From assembly GCF_008831285.2 (NCBI RefSeq), contig NC_045140.1, forward strand, positions 1,343,528 to 1,407,527: DNA of 64,000 nt, in the 5' to 3' direction. The stretch is from Nymphaea colorata. Its lineage: Eukaryota; Streptophyta; Magnoliopsida; Nymphaeales; Nymphaeaceae. Made by a program: the position numbers and the translations under genes. Numbering within the stretch: position 1 is the first letter of the stretch; each line of letters starts with the position of its first letter. Of the stretch, positions 36,707 through 50,210 are shown piece after piece. The notes below the pieces were generated by a model, which saw nothing but the letters and a program-made list of their open reading frames with translations, did no database searches and was not told the origin of the DNA.

Positions 36707-38572
36707 TCCTAACATTAAAATTAATGGACATGTAAAAGTGGAACCAACTTTATCATGATCAGCCATCATCTGCTTCGAACAAACGGTGTCTGGTCACTTC
36801 GGACAGTTTTTTCAGTTCAGTTAAAGCTTGTTTGAACTTGGTAATGCGTTTTGGATCCTGTTGTAGTTTGATGGTAAGTATCGCTTTTCTACTGTTGTCG
36901 ATTATGCTCATGATTGAGTTAATTAAGCCATTTCTGGATCTCTTAGATCCACTATTGCCCACATATATATGACATGACAGGACTCTGACCCATCTAACTT
37001 CTTCCGGTTCTTTTCGTTGCTCTTCATGCTTCGACAAGTCAAATCCGGAACTCGTGTCTCCTTGTTCTGAATTCTAAACAATAACTCTCGGCCTCCTGAG
37101 TTCCAGAATTCTGGAGGGCCTAAAAATTCTTCTACGTGCCTTCTGATGTTCATATAAACTAAAGTTGGTAAATTAGTTGATCACAGGTGGCTCTTGACGT
37201 GACTCAGACCGTATAACTCTGATCCCCGTTTGTCTCGGGAAAGCAATATCGTAAACGAAATGTATTTATAAAAGCAAAGTGGACGCTGATGATCATGATC
37301 TAGGCATCAATATTTTATTAAACCTCTAAATGAAGCCAATTCATGAAAAACCAAATGCCAGAGCAAATGCATCGACCATTTGTCTTCAAACTATTGTTAT
37401 TGTTGGTGGCGGGCCAATCCATGCATGATCCTGCCATGACAAAAGTCCGGGGATATCCCAAAAACGCCGAATTCCTTCCTCCTTTACTTTATTATTGGGA
37501 TTTATTTGAACTTATGGTTATTTTCTTTTAACTTCAGACTAACAACGACTACCATTTAAAATCCAAAAAAATAATAACTATGAGAATCAAACTGATGACC
37601 ATGCTTTTATCGATTCACTAGTTCGACCAAATATGCTAACACTTCTCGAGGCAGAAGTGCCCCTACATGAAAGTAATTTTCTTTTTTTTTAATAAAAATT
37701 TTGATTTTAGTAAGAGTTTGGGACTTGCAGGGATGTAAAAGTTACAAAGCTCATGAGAACAATCTGGAGCTTGAAGAGCGATTGGAGGCAGCAGCCATGA
37801 GAGTAAGCTGGAAACGCGAGAGAGTCCTAAACAAGGAACTCTACCACAATGTGGTTGCTGTGAGTGTTGACCTTGTTCTTGAAAAGAAAATGTTATCTTT
37901 TGCAATTAAATATGTATTAAGGTGATGGCCTTGTTTTCCTTCCCATGCAAATATGTTATTGGGAGTTGTTGGTTCTTTCTTTTTCCTTGGGGACAGAGGA
38001 AGGCATTGTATATTGACCAGCGCATTCTCTGAAGTTGGTACGTTGAGTGTTCCTTAGTCAGGCTCGGCCAAAACTCTTTGAGTGCTTCCCTCCCTCGCCG
38101 CTTGGAGGCTCAAACCAGAGCTCTTTAGTGCCCTTATGTTAGAAACTTCAAGCTGCTGTAATGTGTTTTTGTGCTTGATTGGCAAAAAAGGAGTTTTAGA
38201 CGATAGATACTTCATAAGAAGTTGAACATTTCTCTAAATAATCTAAAGATGTCATTTCTTGAATCGGGATACAAGCCGAAGATTTACAGTCCCAACCACC
38301 AGCTCAAGGTGAAAGTTTCAAACGTTCTCTTAAATAAACCCTTTTGCAAAGTGACCCGGAGGGCCGTTTCTACGCTAGGTATTTTCTTCACATGTCAACA
38401 CGAGAGAGGGAGACACAGAACTTTTTACCGAATCCAAAATTGTCTTCAATGAAGGCCCCTCCATCGCTTTCCTTGTCTCAAAATCAAATCCACCTATTAA
38501 ATCTTTCTCCACTCTTCCCCTCACCTTCTCTCGCCCTTCCCCCACCTTCTTCCTTCCATTTCCTCCACCTCA
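36707..38572. other. Intergenic, upstream of the WD40 gene
   Basis: Short ORFs are present. One at 37701-37925 contains LEERLEAAAMRVSWKRERVL, which looks helix-forming, but it has no start context or family. The promoter of the WD40 gene should lie in the last few hundred bases. The pyrimidine-rich 38440-38570 is a plausible leader. Confidence 0.4.
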
Positions 38573-39823
38573 ATGGTGGTCCTTGGTTGCCTGACTTTTC
38601 CCTCCGCTACTTCAGGGAGCCCGGTACCAGAAAACTTGGTTTTTCCGACGAGTTCCCTCACGTCCGGCAATTGTTCCGGTGCCACCACCCCTCCCTCCAA
38701 CCCCGACCTCCTCCTGCTCTCCCCTCAGTCCAGTCTCCCTTCCGTTCCTTCCCTTCACAACTGCTCTCCAGACAATCCTAACGTTAGTGCTGGTACTGCT
38801 TCCTATGTCACCTTCTCCACCAAGACCCCTTACGGCGCGGTACATGCTCTCGCAGCCTCTGCCAACTGTGTTTTCGCCGGCACCACTGCGCTCCTTCGCT
38901 TCCCAAACGCCGGCGACCTATCGGAATCCGAAACCCTCGCCGTTACCTCAGCCGGTGGCGCCATTAAGTCTATTGCTCCGTCTGGCGGAAGGCTGTTTAC
39001 CGCTCACCAGGACGGCAAGATTCGGGTCTGGGAGCACGCCGGACCGAAGCGTTTCCGTCGAGTCGCCACCCTCCCCACCATATCCGATCGGGCGTTCCGC
39101 TTCCTCCTGCCCCGCAACCACGTCCAGGTTCGGCGCCACCACACCAGCCTGTGGATCAAGCACGTGGACGTCGTCTCTGCGCTCGCCATCCGCGGCGGTC
39201 TGCTCTACTCCGCCTCATGGGACCGCACGCTCAAGGTCTGGCGCGTCTCCGACTTCCGCTGCCTGGAATCCGTCCGAGCCCACGACGACGCCATTAATGC
39301 CCTCGCGGTCTCCGCCGAGGGCACAGTCTACACCGGCTCGGCCGACACAAGAATCAAGATCTGGGCGCGTCCGGCGGGACGAAAGAAGCACTCCCTGGTG
39401 GCGACCCTAGAGAAGCACCGGTCAGCGGTCAACGCGCTCGCACTGAGCTCGGATGGGTCGGTGCTGTACTCCGGCGCCTGTGACCGGTCCATCTTAGTCT
39501 GGGAGAAGGAGGGCGGCGCCGGCGTGATGGCCGTGACTGGCGCGCTCCGCGGCCACAAGCACGCCGTGCTCTGCCTCGCATACGCATCAGAGCTCCTGAT
39601 CAGCGGCTCGGCCGACCAGACGATCCGAATATGGCGGCGAGGCGTCGACAACCAGTACAGCACGGTGGCAGTACTCGAAGGGCACGAACGGCCGATCAAG
39701 TCGTTGGTCGTCGCGCCCACCGAACCCACTTCCGAGTCGGTGCTAATCTACAGTGGGAGCTTGGATGGTGTAATCAAGGTCTGGCGAGTTTGGCAACCCT
39801 GGAATGCTCTAACCAAGAACTAA
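38573..39823 (+). CDS. WD40-repeat protein, JINGUBANG (JGB) family
   Basis: A single uninterrupted frame of 416 codons beginning at the first ATG (MVVLGCLTFP). Residues 1-75 are Ser/Pro/Thr-rich and probably disordered. From about residue 87 there are seven WD40 units, with signatures HQDGKIRVWE (145-154), SASWDRTLKVWRVSDF (213-228), TGSADTRIKIW (254-264), SGACDRSILVW (300-310), SGSADQTIRIW (344-354) and SGSLDGVIKVW (394-404), enough for one beta-propeller. The blocks SDFRCLESVRAHDDAI and intronless structure match the plant JGB group, whose Arabidopsis founder restrains pollen germination. I infer a scaffold role; no catalytic function is expected. The coding sequence is much more GC-rich than its surroundings. 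It has a broken second copy 16 kb downstream in the same orientation, with partly conserved 3' flank. Confidence 0.9.
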   Translation: MVVLGCLTFPSATSGSPVPENLVFPTSSLTSGNCSGATTPPSNPDLLLLSPQSSLPSVPSLHNCSPDNPNVSAGTASYVTFSTKTPYGAVHALAASANCVFAGTTALLRFPNAGDLSESETLAVTSAGGAIKSIAPSGGRLFTAHQDGKIRVWEHAGPKRFRRVATLPTISDRAFRFLLPRNHVQVRRHHTSLWIKHVDVVSALAIRGGLLYSASWDRTLKVWRVSDFRCLESVRAHDDAINALAVSAEGTVYTGSADTRIKIWARPAGRKKHSLVATLEKHRSAVNALALSSDGSVLYSGACDRSILVWEKEGGAGVMAVTGALRGHKHAVLCLAYASELLISGSADQTIRIWRRGVDNQYSTVAVLEGHERPIKSLVVAPTEPTSESVLIYSGSLDGVIKVWRVWQPWNALTKN

Positions 39824-40270
39824 GCAATTAATTAATCAACACAGTTAGACATACACATTATAATCTAAATTATCTTGTTAACATCTACATTATTTTAGAG
39901 TTTGTGTGATTTACTTTAAGGGCACGTTGATAAAGTTGATTAAAGGCTGTCCGTTTGCTTGTATCCAAGATTTTCGAGATCTTGCTTGTCCAAGAAACGC
40001 AATGTCAGGAACAATGCAAAATGAAAGCAGGCATAATAAATTTTGATGTGTTCAGAAAAGCTTGAACCTGTAAACAGAAGTAGCCTTTGAAACGTCGACG
40101 TCATTCATCTTCGAGTTGTCGGTGCTGGTGTAGGTGAAGGGGCAGAAGCTCCTGCGTGCCTTCACATTAATGGCGTGTTTGGAACCACTGACCAAGTTCG
40201 CGATCTGGTGTCTAATTCTGAATTCGGTGTTGATAGGAACGTGATGTTCGTGATAATGATCACGGTTGGT
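39824..40270. other. 3' flank of the WD40 gene, shared with the pseudogene
   Basis: Contains agcaattaattaatcaacacagttagacatacaca-like sequence, repeated with changes after the pseudogene stop at 56625-56680, and ttctgaattcggtgttgata (40207), repeated near 56921. The duplication therefore includes non-coding flank. Confidence 0.6.
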
Positions 40271-40402
40271 CGTGATCTTGAAGATCAGAGAGTCTCTAAG
40301 ATCACGAACTATGTCGTGATCTTGAAGATCAGAGAGTCTTTTAGATCACGAACTATGTCGTGATCTTGAAGATCAGAGAGTCTTTTAGATCACAAACTAT
40401 GT
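40271..40402. repeat. 44-bp minisatellite, 3 copies
   Basis: Units start at 40271, 40315 and 40359 with cgtgatcttgaagatcagag and differ by one to three bases. Each unit contains cgtgatctt and agatcacg, so it is also internally inverted and could form cruciforms. Confidence 0.95.
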
Positions 40403-42017
<1,615 letters not shown>

Positions 42018-42525
42018 AAGTGACGATACAAATTGCAGGAAATTCACTTGATTCCATTATATATTCATGCACGATGCTCAAGTGAAAAGGTATATTATAA
42101 GACCACTCGAGTCCCCAAACAACCCGAATGTATGTAGCTAGCTGAGCATGTAACCTGTATTTGACCATATAAATTTTTATTGTGCAACTAAATATTTATT
42201 TGAAATAGAATTGTAACGTCACTATGTAACTGCTTAAAACTCATATCCAATTTAATTTCTTAATCAGATTTCGAATTCTTTTTCCATATTCAACTATTTT
42301 AAAATTGTACCTGAGACGTTCCATCTGAATCCATCCATTAACAGCTTTGACTAGGCCTCCGCATAAATAAGCCCAATATAACGGGTATAAAGCTATCTTC
42401 GGGTTTTATGTTTCCAATTGAGGGATAAATACTTCTCGACCTTAGTTCGACCTTATTTAGTGCAAATTTAATAAGAGGAATAAATATCAGTGTATCTGTA
42501 TATGTGTCTCCTCATCAATTCTGTG

Positions 42526-42976
42526 TGTCGGTTACAAATCCCCACCTTACAAGTATTAAAAATTGTGAAAAATCTTCAACAGCTCATAAATGAGGTTGCT
42601 AAGTGGTTGGTTATTTTGATTCATAGTATTTTCAAGGTTGAAACCGCAGTTGCCCGGGGTGGGTTAAGATTCATCAAACTAGAGCCCTGAGCTCAATGAG
42701 AGTGGTCGGGTCGTTTCATTGGTATCATACCCTAGTTCAACACACAACCTGGGGTCCTCCATGCAAGAATGTGTGTGCTTATAATGTCCAAGTTTGAAAA
42801 GTTTAGTTTCATATTAAAAATTGTGAGACATATTCAAAAATTTATAAAATGAGTCATTAAGTGGTTGCTTGTTCGTGTTCTTAACCTTGAAATCAACACT
42901 AAAAACTGAAGTTGCTAGAAAATGTGTTAAATACGTCGAATTATAGACCCAAGCCCGGTGGAAATGATCGGGTCAT
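42526..42976 (+). mobile_element. TRIM-type miniature LTR retroelement, copy 2
   Basis: Direct repeats of about 193 and 192 bp (42526-42718 and 42785-42976) share attaaaaattgtga, ttaagtggttg/ctaagtggttg and gatcgggtcatt/ggtcgggtcgtt. The 66-bp interior opens with tggtatcat, a truncated match to the initiator tRNA-Met primer site, then cctagttcaacac as in copy 1 (caagttcaacac). Same orientation and architecture as 14578-15032; the strings ccaggagtcc/ctaggagccc there correspond to ctagagccc here. It is strongly diverged, therefore old. Confidence 0.7.
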
Positions 42977-44648
42977 TCGCCGAATGACTAAAATTTAAAA
43001 AGTTATTACCAAAAAACAATAATTAAATTGACGCTAGCCCACAGTTTATGGTGGAATAAATTGAACCTTAGACAAGTGGGAGAAGGTCGCCCGAAACTCC
43101 GAGCCCAACTCCTGTAGATATGTTAAATATAATATTGATTCCAAAAGCGGGCATCTACTCTGAGGAATCAGCTGATTAACAAGTGCTTTCTTGGCGGTAA
43201 CTAGCAGTACTTTTGGGGTCTTGTAGCTGGGGCTTCTCCCGAAGCCAGCCATGCATATCTCAAACTTTCTACAACCAACGAAGAAGAATATGGAATTGCT
43301 TAGGAAATAGAACACCACTGAATCTGCAAGATATTGTGAACATGGCAGAGACTGATTGACCGCAGATGCTCTTTCCAGTAAGTGCCATACAGATTAGCTA
43401 TAGACTTACGGTTAGTCCATCCTGTTCCTTGGGCAAAAAGCATTTGGGTGCCCAACTCATGTCTTTTCAAGCTCCCCACTTGATTGATTGACTCGTGGAA
43501 TCAGGTTCCTTGACATTGTATTTTACCAAATCTGGGGACATGCGAAATGTCTTCCTCCTCACCGATCATGTCTCTGCACCAAAAGCTGGAAAACCTGGAC
43601 AGAGACTCTACGAGATTTTATGTAACTGTTTCATGTATTTATTTTAATATTGAGATAGATTTATAGAACACGGACTCGTGATATCCTTAATATTTAGAAT
43701 AGATCCATAAAACAATGACATAGTGTTGTTGTTGCGAGTATTGAAGCAACTTGAGCTCAGCTCACACTATCTTCTTTAAGATCCAGTTAAGCACAAGCTT
43801 GTATTGATTATTAAACAAGTTCATCTCCATATTGAATTCGACAAGTTGAACGGGTCGCACCTCAGTCGTTTGTGCTTGAACTCGTATGAGGTCACAATCA
43901 CAAGTTTGATTAGGCTCAAATATATAGTGAGTGTCTGGCTCCGCGACCGGATCAAGAACACGAACACGGCAGGGAATCAACATGGAGCCATCGAGCTTGC
44001 AAACTACAAAACCAATCAAACAATATGATGTCGTGTCCCGGGCCACATCGGTCGAATTATATTTCAAGCAGTGGTCCACCGAGACAAATCAGTTCTGACC
44101 CCCTCTAAAGACTTGTCTACAAAAGGAATAAGAACGTACGCAAGTGGACACGCCAACCGGCCGGCAGCACATCCTGAGGTGGAAATTTAAAAGCGGGGGC
44201 TGCAAAACCATGTGAACAGAAAAGGATACAGAGAAGAAAGAAAAGAATGATAACACACCGAGTCTAAAGAATCAATTCCATTTGGGAAGCAAGCGATTTC
44301 GGCACTGCTTTTTCCGGCGATCGATCCGGACAACCTGAGACGCGAATAGGCGAAGGGTGGCTTAATTATGACGTACATGCACGTTCCAAGAACACAATAT
44401 TCATGTTCGAGAAAACATAGCGTAGTTGTGTCTGAGAAGAGCGTCCATAATTACATCACATTTCCTAGAACAAAAGCATAATGTTCTTGCAAACCTAATG
44501 TTTTTCTTATAAAATGCCCTCTATGTATTCAATTATATATTGTCCATTCGTTGCATAGAAGATCAATTCAATGCCATATACACACCCATATGTACTTCAC
44601 ACAACATGGTTTTTGTCTCTTACTCAAGTGGTCTGGTTTTTTTATGAA
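42977..44648. other. Intergenic, nothing firmly recognised
   Basis: A 90-codon minus-strand frame at 43046-43318 and a degenerate GAGCTCG-type repeat at 43741-43960 occur here. About 44380-44530 (cctagaacaaaa, aaaatgccctcta) is related to 51390-51550. No gene is supported. Confidence 0.4.
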
Positions 44649-44651
44649 ATT

Positions 44652-44691
<40 letters not shown>
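44649..44691. repeat. (CA)n(TA)n microsatellite
   Basis: About eleven CA units run directly into about ten TA units. Confidence 0.95.
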
Positions 44692-45019
44692 GATGACATG
44701 CATTGCGGAGCATTGCGTTGCATGTGTCCCATTCATCAACTAAAGCATGTAGAGATAACGTTGTACAGTGTGGGGTACAAGTCGAAGAAGGTCGGAAGCA
44801 AACAGGTGGTAGGGACAAGCAGCAATTGGAAGGGGACGGACGGTTGGAGTGTTGTGCTCGAAAAGGGCATGAATGCAGCGACCAAAGTGGTCCTAACTAG
44901 TGTGGACACATCCTGCCCTCATGTCCACAAAGTAAACGTACTCAGCCCCAATTGAAGGTTTCTGGATGCATCCAGCAGAGACATTTTTTGGTACCATCAA
45001 CTTTTGATCCATTGAGGGT

Positions 45020-45033
45020 TGTGTGTGTGTGTG

Positions 45034-45095
<62 letters not shown>

Positions 45096-45109
45096 AGAGA
45101 GAGAGAGAA
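45020..45109. repeat. Compound microsatellite (GT)n(TA)n(GA)n
   Basis: Three adjacent dinucleotide tracts in the order GT, TA, GA. Directly visible. Confidence 0.95.
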
Positions 45110-47648
45110 AGATGGTATGTACGTTCTTATATGTACTCCTTTTCAAATGGAGGTCATAAATTTTGTAAGTTTAAATAAGAATGTATAGAAAGCTTCTCCA
45201 GCCGAAACTTTGAAAATGTGATAACTTGTCTTTTCTTGGATGAATGAGGACGTGCTCACCCTTAATTAGTCTGAGAGCACTGCACATGGGTATCTAAAGC
45301 AATTAAAGCGAACGTTCATCTGCAAAGTCAATGAAGGAATCCGCGTTATGTCTTCCTTTCTCCCAATGATCGTGGTAGATGGATGTAGAGTATCTTGACT
45401 GCGAAATTGTCTATATATTTCTTCAAGTTGGTGAGATCAGATCACGAATTCTTAAATTTAAAACGACGTGCCAACTCAAGTCTATATATTTCTCCAAGTT
45501 TATGAGGACAGATGAAAACTTAGTCTTATGAAAATCAGTTTTTTAATGAGTTTTCTAAACTTGGTCGATTTGTTTATGTGGTGGCATGCCAAAAAACCTG
45601 GCTTTTATGAGAAGAGTTATGTTTTTACTTTCAGGTTTCGTTTCCTCAAACACAGTTCTAATGACAACCAAATAGGTCGAGAAAGTAGAGTTGGAGGCAA
45701 AATCTGGTTTTGTCTTCAAAACCTTGTTTTCGAGTGTCATCCAAACATCCCCTTAGTTTATTGAAAATTGAAAGAGAAGTTTTGAAATGTATATATAAGA
45801 AAATTAATGTCATCAGCATTGTTATGGTTCGATTAAAAACAAAACTTCACAATAGAATAAAAAGAAAAAACAAAAAACAAAGCGATGTAAAGAGAAAGCC
45901 GAAAGAAGAACAGGTTCTTTGTTGCTTTTCCTGATTTAAAATGCTAGTTGGCAAGTCTGCGTGATCTCAGATAAAGCCAACCACCGTCGGGTCAACCAAT
46001 GAGATCTCGAAATCATGTTGCCTTATCGGCTGAGGCCCACTTCCTTTCCTCTAACTGCAGCCTTCCTCTTTCTTTTGTCCGCGTTATGACAAAATATGTA
46101 TATGTACATTGCACGAAGTGAAGCGACCCAGGGTCCAAATCAATGTTTTTTCTTCCTTTTGTTGTAGTAATCAAGGTGGCAATGATTCTTCAATTTGGAA
46201 TCCAAACCTTTAAATAGTAGCACTTGGTTTACGTTAGTTTAAGAATGCTAATTTACAAACACAATCTCCAAAGATACCAAAACCGAGTCTGTATGGCCCA
46301 TTTTTGTTAGATGAGCCAATTGTAATATATGATTTATACGTTGATTCAACAAGACTAGCAGCTAGTATCTTTGCTTTTCAATCATGACATAAAATTTTGG
46401 AATCGTGCGATAATCATGGTAACCAAGTTGTAGATAAAAAAAGATTGAGAAATTTCCTAAATGTGGTCTGTAGGCATTATTGGCCGAACCGCGCAGAACT
46501 TGTGTGCTTATTGTTCTCTTTCTTATCTCTGAGCTGTTTCTTTCATGAAGTTTCAACCAAAATCAAAGAGACGGTACTGCAGAAAATCTGTTTAAGATAT
46601 TAGAGGCCACAAGATAGCTTACTAGTTCAATACTGATCCGTATGAAAGTAATTTGGATTTCGAGGAACCCCATACATCAAAAATAAGATTTGGACTGAAT
46701 CGTTAGAGCAAAAGAATTGCAATTAGGCATGAATCTTCTCTATCAACATTCTAATAGGATTATCAATTTTTCCTTAGAGTCCTGCTTGGAAGCAAATGCA
46801 AGTTCAAGAATTCAACAAATCTTCAAGTCACAAATGGAGGATAGAGTCTCATCTCTTGCTGGGTCAGAAGCTGTCACCGTGTATTGTGGAGTTGCATGCA
46901 GTCGAATGCGTCTCCAAGCGTCTTGCTAATTTTATTATGTGGTGACAAACACAAAAAACAAAGATAAGAAATGAAAAGGGACAAGTGAGATCATAAGGAA
47001 CCCTGTGATATTAGGAACACGATGTGAATGTTTCATGAATTTTTCTCAAAATGAGAGTAGATTTCATGCAACATTTGAATGTTGATAAGTGTCCTACGAA
47101 TATACTTCAAATTTGAGGTAGTTTCATGAAACATTTTCATATTCTTCTTAATGCCAAACAGCCCGTAAGGGTTTTGTTCTTCGAGAGAGTTTAATTTGGA
47201 GCAATGCCACTAAGTATATCTTTAAAGGAGAGAAGATCACAATGGGTGAGCCTTGTTGAAAAGGGCAATATGTTAGGAGTGTCCCAATTGTATATCCCAA
47301 GAAGGAACGTCTTTAGTTAGTGCTTTTTGAAGCCACCTCTATCGGGGGAATATCCTTCAGGAAGCAACATCCATTCACTGGTCAGAACGTCTTTGGTCGT
47401 CCAGCTTGTTCTTCATTTTTCTTTGTTGGTAATGACTTGTTTTCTACTTTTGATCACAACATAGTACTGGTGAAGAGGCTTCATCTTTAATGTCAAGCGA
47501 ATGATGCATCGGCCACAATCTATGCAACTATTAACATTTGGAGATATATATATATATATATATCCAAATGTTATTGGGTGCATTCTTTTTTCTTTCACTC
47601 TCTCTCTTTTGACAAGTGGAGGCAGTGGTGTAGTTAGGTATAGGCCAG
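45110..47648. other. Intergenic, nothing firmly recognised
   Basis: Contains short ORFs without family and tttcatgaat-type strings (47030-47150) that look like a decayed relative of the Tourist-like element at 30931. No gene is supported. Confidence 0.4.
47532..47573. repeat. Perfect palindrome around a TA core
   Basis: The 11-bp arms taacatttgga and tccaaatgtta enclose a self-complementary (GA)TATA run, giving 42 bp that can fold end to end. Confidence 0.9.
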
Positions 47649-48068
47649 TGATGTCAAGGGATTGGATCCAAATCGGATACATCCTTGACCGGATCTGCTT
47701 TTTTAAATATTCACATATTCAAATCTAAATATAAGCAAAGGAAAATCATATCATAATCCGAATATGAAATCTGGTTTCACAATTCAAAACAGAGTTTCAC
47801 ATTCATATTCTAATCCAAATCTGAATTTTTGAACTGGATTTGGCCGATACTCAAAATGTAAGATTATTTGATATAAGATATTCATTTGAAACTAAATCTG
47901 ATCCGAAACTGATTGGATATTCTGTATATCTGAATTCAATTTGATTGTTTGTCATGTTTGAAATCCAAATCCAATTTGAGTTCTTAATGGACATTAAAGC
48001 TTCTTTTCATAGCCTTTTTTTTTGGACGGTCTGATCAGATATCCAATTCAAATCACTGTTGACATCCC
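47649..48068 (-). mobile_element. R1 foldback element, reversed copy
   Basis: A 420-bp copy in the opposite orientation to 36301-36706. The ends gtgatgtcaaggg and the complement of gttgacatccc form the inverted termini. The body holds ttcacatattcaaatctaaa and ctgatccgaaactgattgga, complements of R1 landmarks. Confidence 0.65.
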
Positions 48069-48297
48069 AAATATAGACATTTTGAACAGCTGCTCATGTA
48101 GACCAGTTTATTTTCAAAATTGGATTGGGTTGCTTACTTAGTCTCGGCCCAGAAATCTTAATTGCTCTTCTCCATCATTGGTGGTCTGAACAAAGTAGTA
48201 CATGTACTAGTGCTTGATAGTTTCGGATCACCTATCTGCAGCTACATTAAAAGGTATGCATTGTGAGGTCTTTAGTGTTTGAACTGAGGATCTTAGC

Positions 48298-48320
48298 AAT
48301 GTGGATCTTAAATCCACATT
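48298..48320. repeat. Short perfect hairpin
   Basis: Arms aatgtggat and atccacatt around cttaa. A related imperfect version (attttaaatccacattacgc) occurs near 58128-58147, so it may be part of a decayed shared repeat. Confidence 0.75.
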
Positions 48321-48730
48321 ACGTGCAAAAATTTGTAGATTTAAGGTCAAACGGGGGCGAGGGAGTTTGTGCTTTTCATCTCCTACCTTGTTCATCACCA
48401 ACTTCCCTCTTGGTGCTTGCCCAAGAAATGATTCAGATTTCTGTTGGTGCCTTTTCGTCTTCATAGATATGGAGGACTATCATGTTAAACATTTGATTTC
48501 AAGGCAATGATTCTTTGTACATATGTTGATCTTTTCTCTGGAGATCCAAAAGTTTCCAAGATCTTATATTTGATGGTAAGCTAGCGAGACCCCATGATAT
48601 ATCTTGGTAGATTGGCAGGTCGATGCACTTCAATGTACTGCATTTTAAATCCTAACTTATTGAAGATCATTGTACAGAGAACGGGAAATCGAAGCGACAC
48701 GGACGCCATCAATCTGTGGAGCAGCAAGTG

Positions 48731-49412
48731 ACCGGCGTATCTGCCGCAGTTCCTTTCTAAATCGTTTGTTGGTGGGGTTTTCTCTCCGAAAAGGATGCCT
48801 CCCTCGAGGTCCTCTGAAAGATTCTCCACTTTCCAGTCGCCCAGAAATCATGTCCGATGCCCACAAAGAATATAGATAAGAAGAAATGTGCCTTAAAAGC
48901 ATATGAAGATGGTCGCTTAAACAAGAGAAAAAACAAAGGTTGGGCCTCATGTTGCTTCTAGAATGCACCCATCCTCTTAACACCCAGCAATTACTAAGTT
49001 GCTTCTTCTTCACTCTTCATTTCGTCGATGAAGAGTGAAGAAGCACATCCTTTCACTTTTCTTTCATCGAGTCACGAAATGCAGAGTGAAGAAGAAGCAA
49101 CTTAGTAATTGCGGGGTGTTAAAAGAACTTAGAGGACGAACGCATTTTAGATGCCGCCTGAGAACGAACCTTTCTTTTTCTCTTTTCTTGTTCAAGCGAC
49201 CACCTTCATATGCTTTTAAAGCGCATTTCTTTTTCTCTGTATTCTATGTGGGCATCAGACCTACGTGCTTCTAGTACTTGTGATTTCTAGGCGATTGGAA
49301 AGTGGAGAATCTTACAGAGGACCTCGAAGGAGGTGTCCTTTGTTCGAAGGAAAAGCCTCACCACCTAGCGATTTGGAAATGCCAGCGGGAACCGAGGCAG
49401 AAGCGCCGGCCA
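48731..49412. repeat. Large foldback (inverted duplication, about 290- and 335-bp arms)
   Basis: The complement of 48731-49024 aligns with 49075-49412. Matching strings include aagcaacttagtaattgc, ttcatatgcttttaa, ggaaagtggagaatctt, cagaggacctcga and gcgccgg/acgccgg. The 50-nt centre is itself partly paired (tcgatgaa with ttcatcga), so the loop is only about 30 nt. Arms differ by substitutions and small indels. No coding domain was recognised, although both arms keep fairly long frames (118 codons in the left arm on the minus strand). Transcription of either strand would give a long imperfect hairpin. Confidence 0.85.
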
Positions 49413-49513
49413 AGAGAAACCTGAATCATATATATTCAGTTTCCATGGGCGGGCACCAATAGCCAATTTGGTGAAGAACAAGGTACAAGAAGCAAATTCA
49501 GTGAGATCACTTC

Positions 49514-49760
49514 TCTTGAATCCTAATCCAATCCAATTTCAAGATTGGATATTAATTTTTTCCAATAATCGTTGGATATTATATCCTAATATGATTATTG
49601 ACTTATTACCCACCTTCAAAACCCAATATGTCAGGCATTTATTTAAAATCAAATGTGAATCTCAACGTGATTATTGGATACTTATTTAAAACCGAATCCA
49701 AGTTCGATCGAAAGTCATTTTTTAAGTGAAATTCAATCCAGTTTCTTCACTGGATGTTGA
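49514..49760 (-). repeat. R1 element fragment
   Basis: Strings such as aatccaatccaatttcaaga, ttggatatt and aaccgaatccaagttcgatc correspond to reversed R1 sequence. Termini are missing. Confidence 0.45.
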
Positions 49761-49859
49761 TTTTTTTTTCCATACAAAACTAAATTTTTTAAATTTACAA
49801 TAATTATACACATCTTACCTACGTTAAAAGTATTAAATAAGAATAATAAATAATATATG

Positions 49860-50210
49860 AGACGTGCAACCCCGTGGATATACTTGAATTAGATATTGAT
49901 TCGAATTGGGGACTGAGGGTACTATTAATCAACTTGATTTTTGAGTACTTTTTTGTTAAACCATCCTCTTCGCTTAGAAAAAGCAACTCTAACCTACATG
50001 TGGACTTTGAGCTTGAAATTGACGTGGAACAAAGGAAACCGCAGTTGGTGATTTTCTTCTCGTATCAATGTAGATTGCCCACATATTCTTTGAGAAACGG
50101 AACTTTTCATCAATGTGAAATCAATGTGGGGGCTGAAAATGTTGACAAAGAAAGGTAGGTAAAGTTAATGTCCAATATGGTCATGAGTCCATATATATAC
50201 AACACAACCA
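49860..50210. repeat. Duplicated block Y, copy 2
   Basis: Related to 41490-41860 and 57280-57550: ctacatgtggactttgagct, ttcatcaatgtgaaatcaat, gctgaaaatgttgacaaaga and a following tatggtcatgagtccatata. It is non-coding as far as I can see. Confidence 0.55.

Noticed and set aside
39328..39729. 133-codon minus-strand ORF opposite the WD40 gene
   Set aside because: A shadow of the GC-rich coding sequence; the plus frame has clear WD40 repeats. The same applies to the 243-codon frame at 38679-39410 and to minus frames at 56019-56554.
42490..42690. 66-codon plus-strand ORF
   Set aside because: Lies mostly within the left LTR of the TRIM copy; LTRs of this family are non-coding.
43046..43318. 90-codon minus-strand ORF
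   Set aside because: Composition is plausible but I found no family, promoter or partner exon.
44551..44955. 134-codon plus-strand ORF
   Set aside because: Its first half is His-Thr and Tyr-Ile repeat from a CA/TA microsatellite. The second half (VGSKQVVGTSSNWKGTDGWS) is protein-like but unsupported by start, family or junctions.
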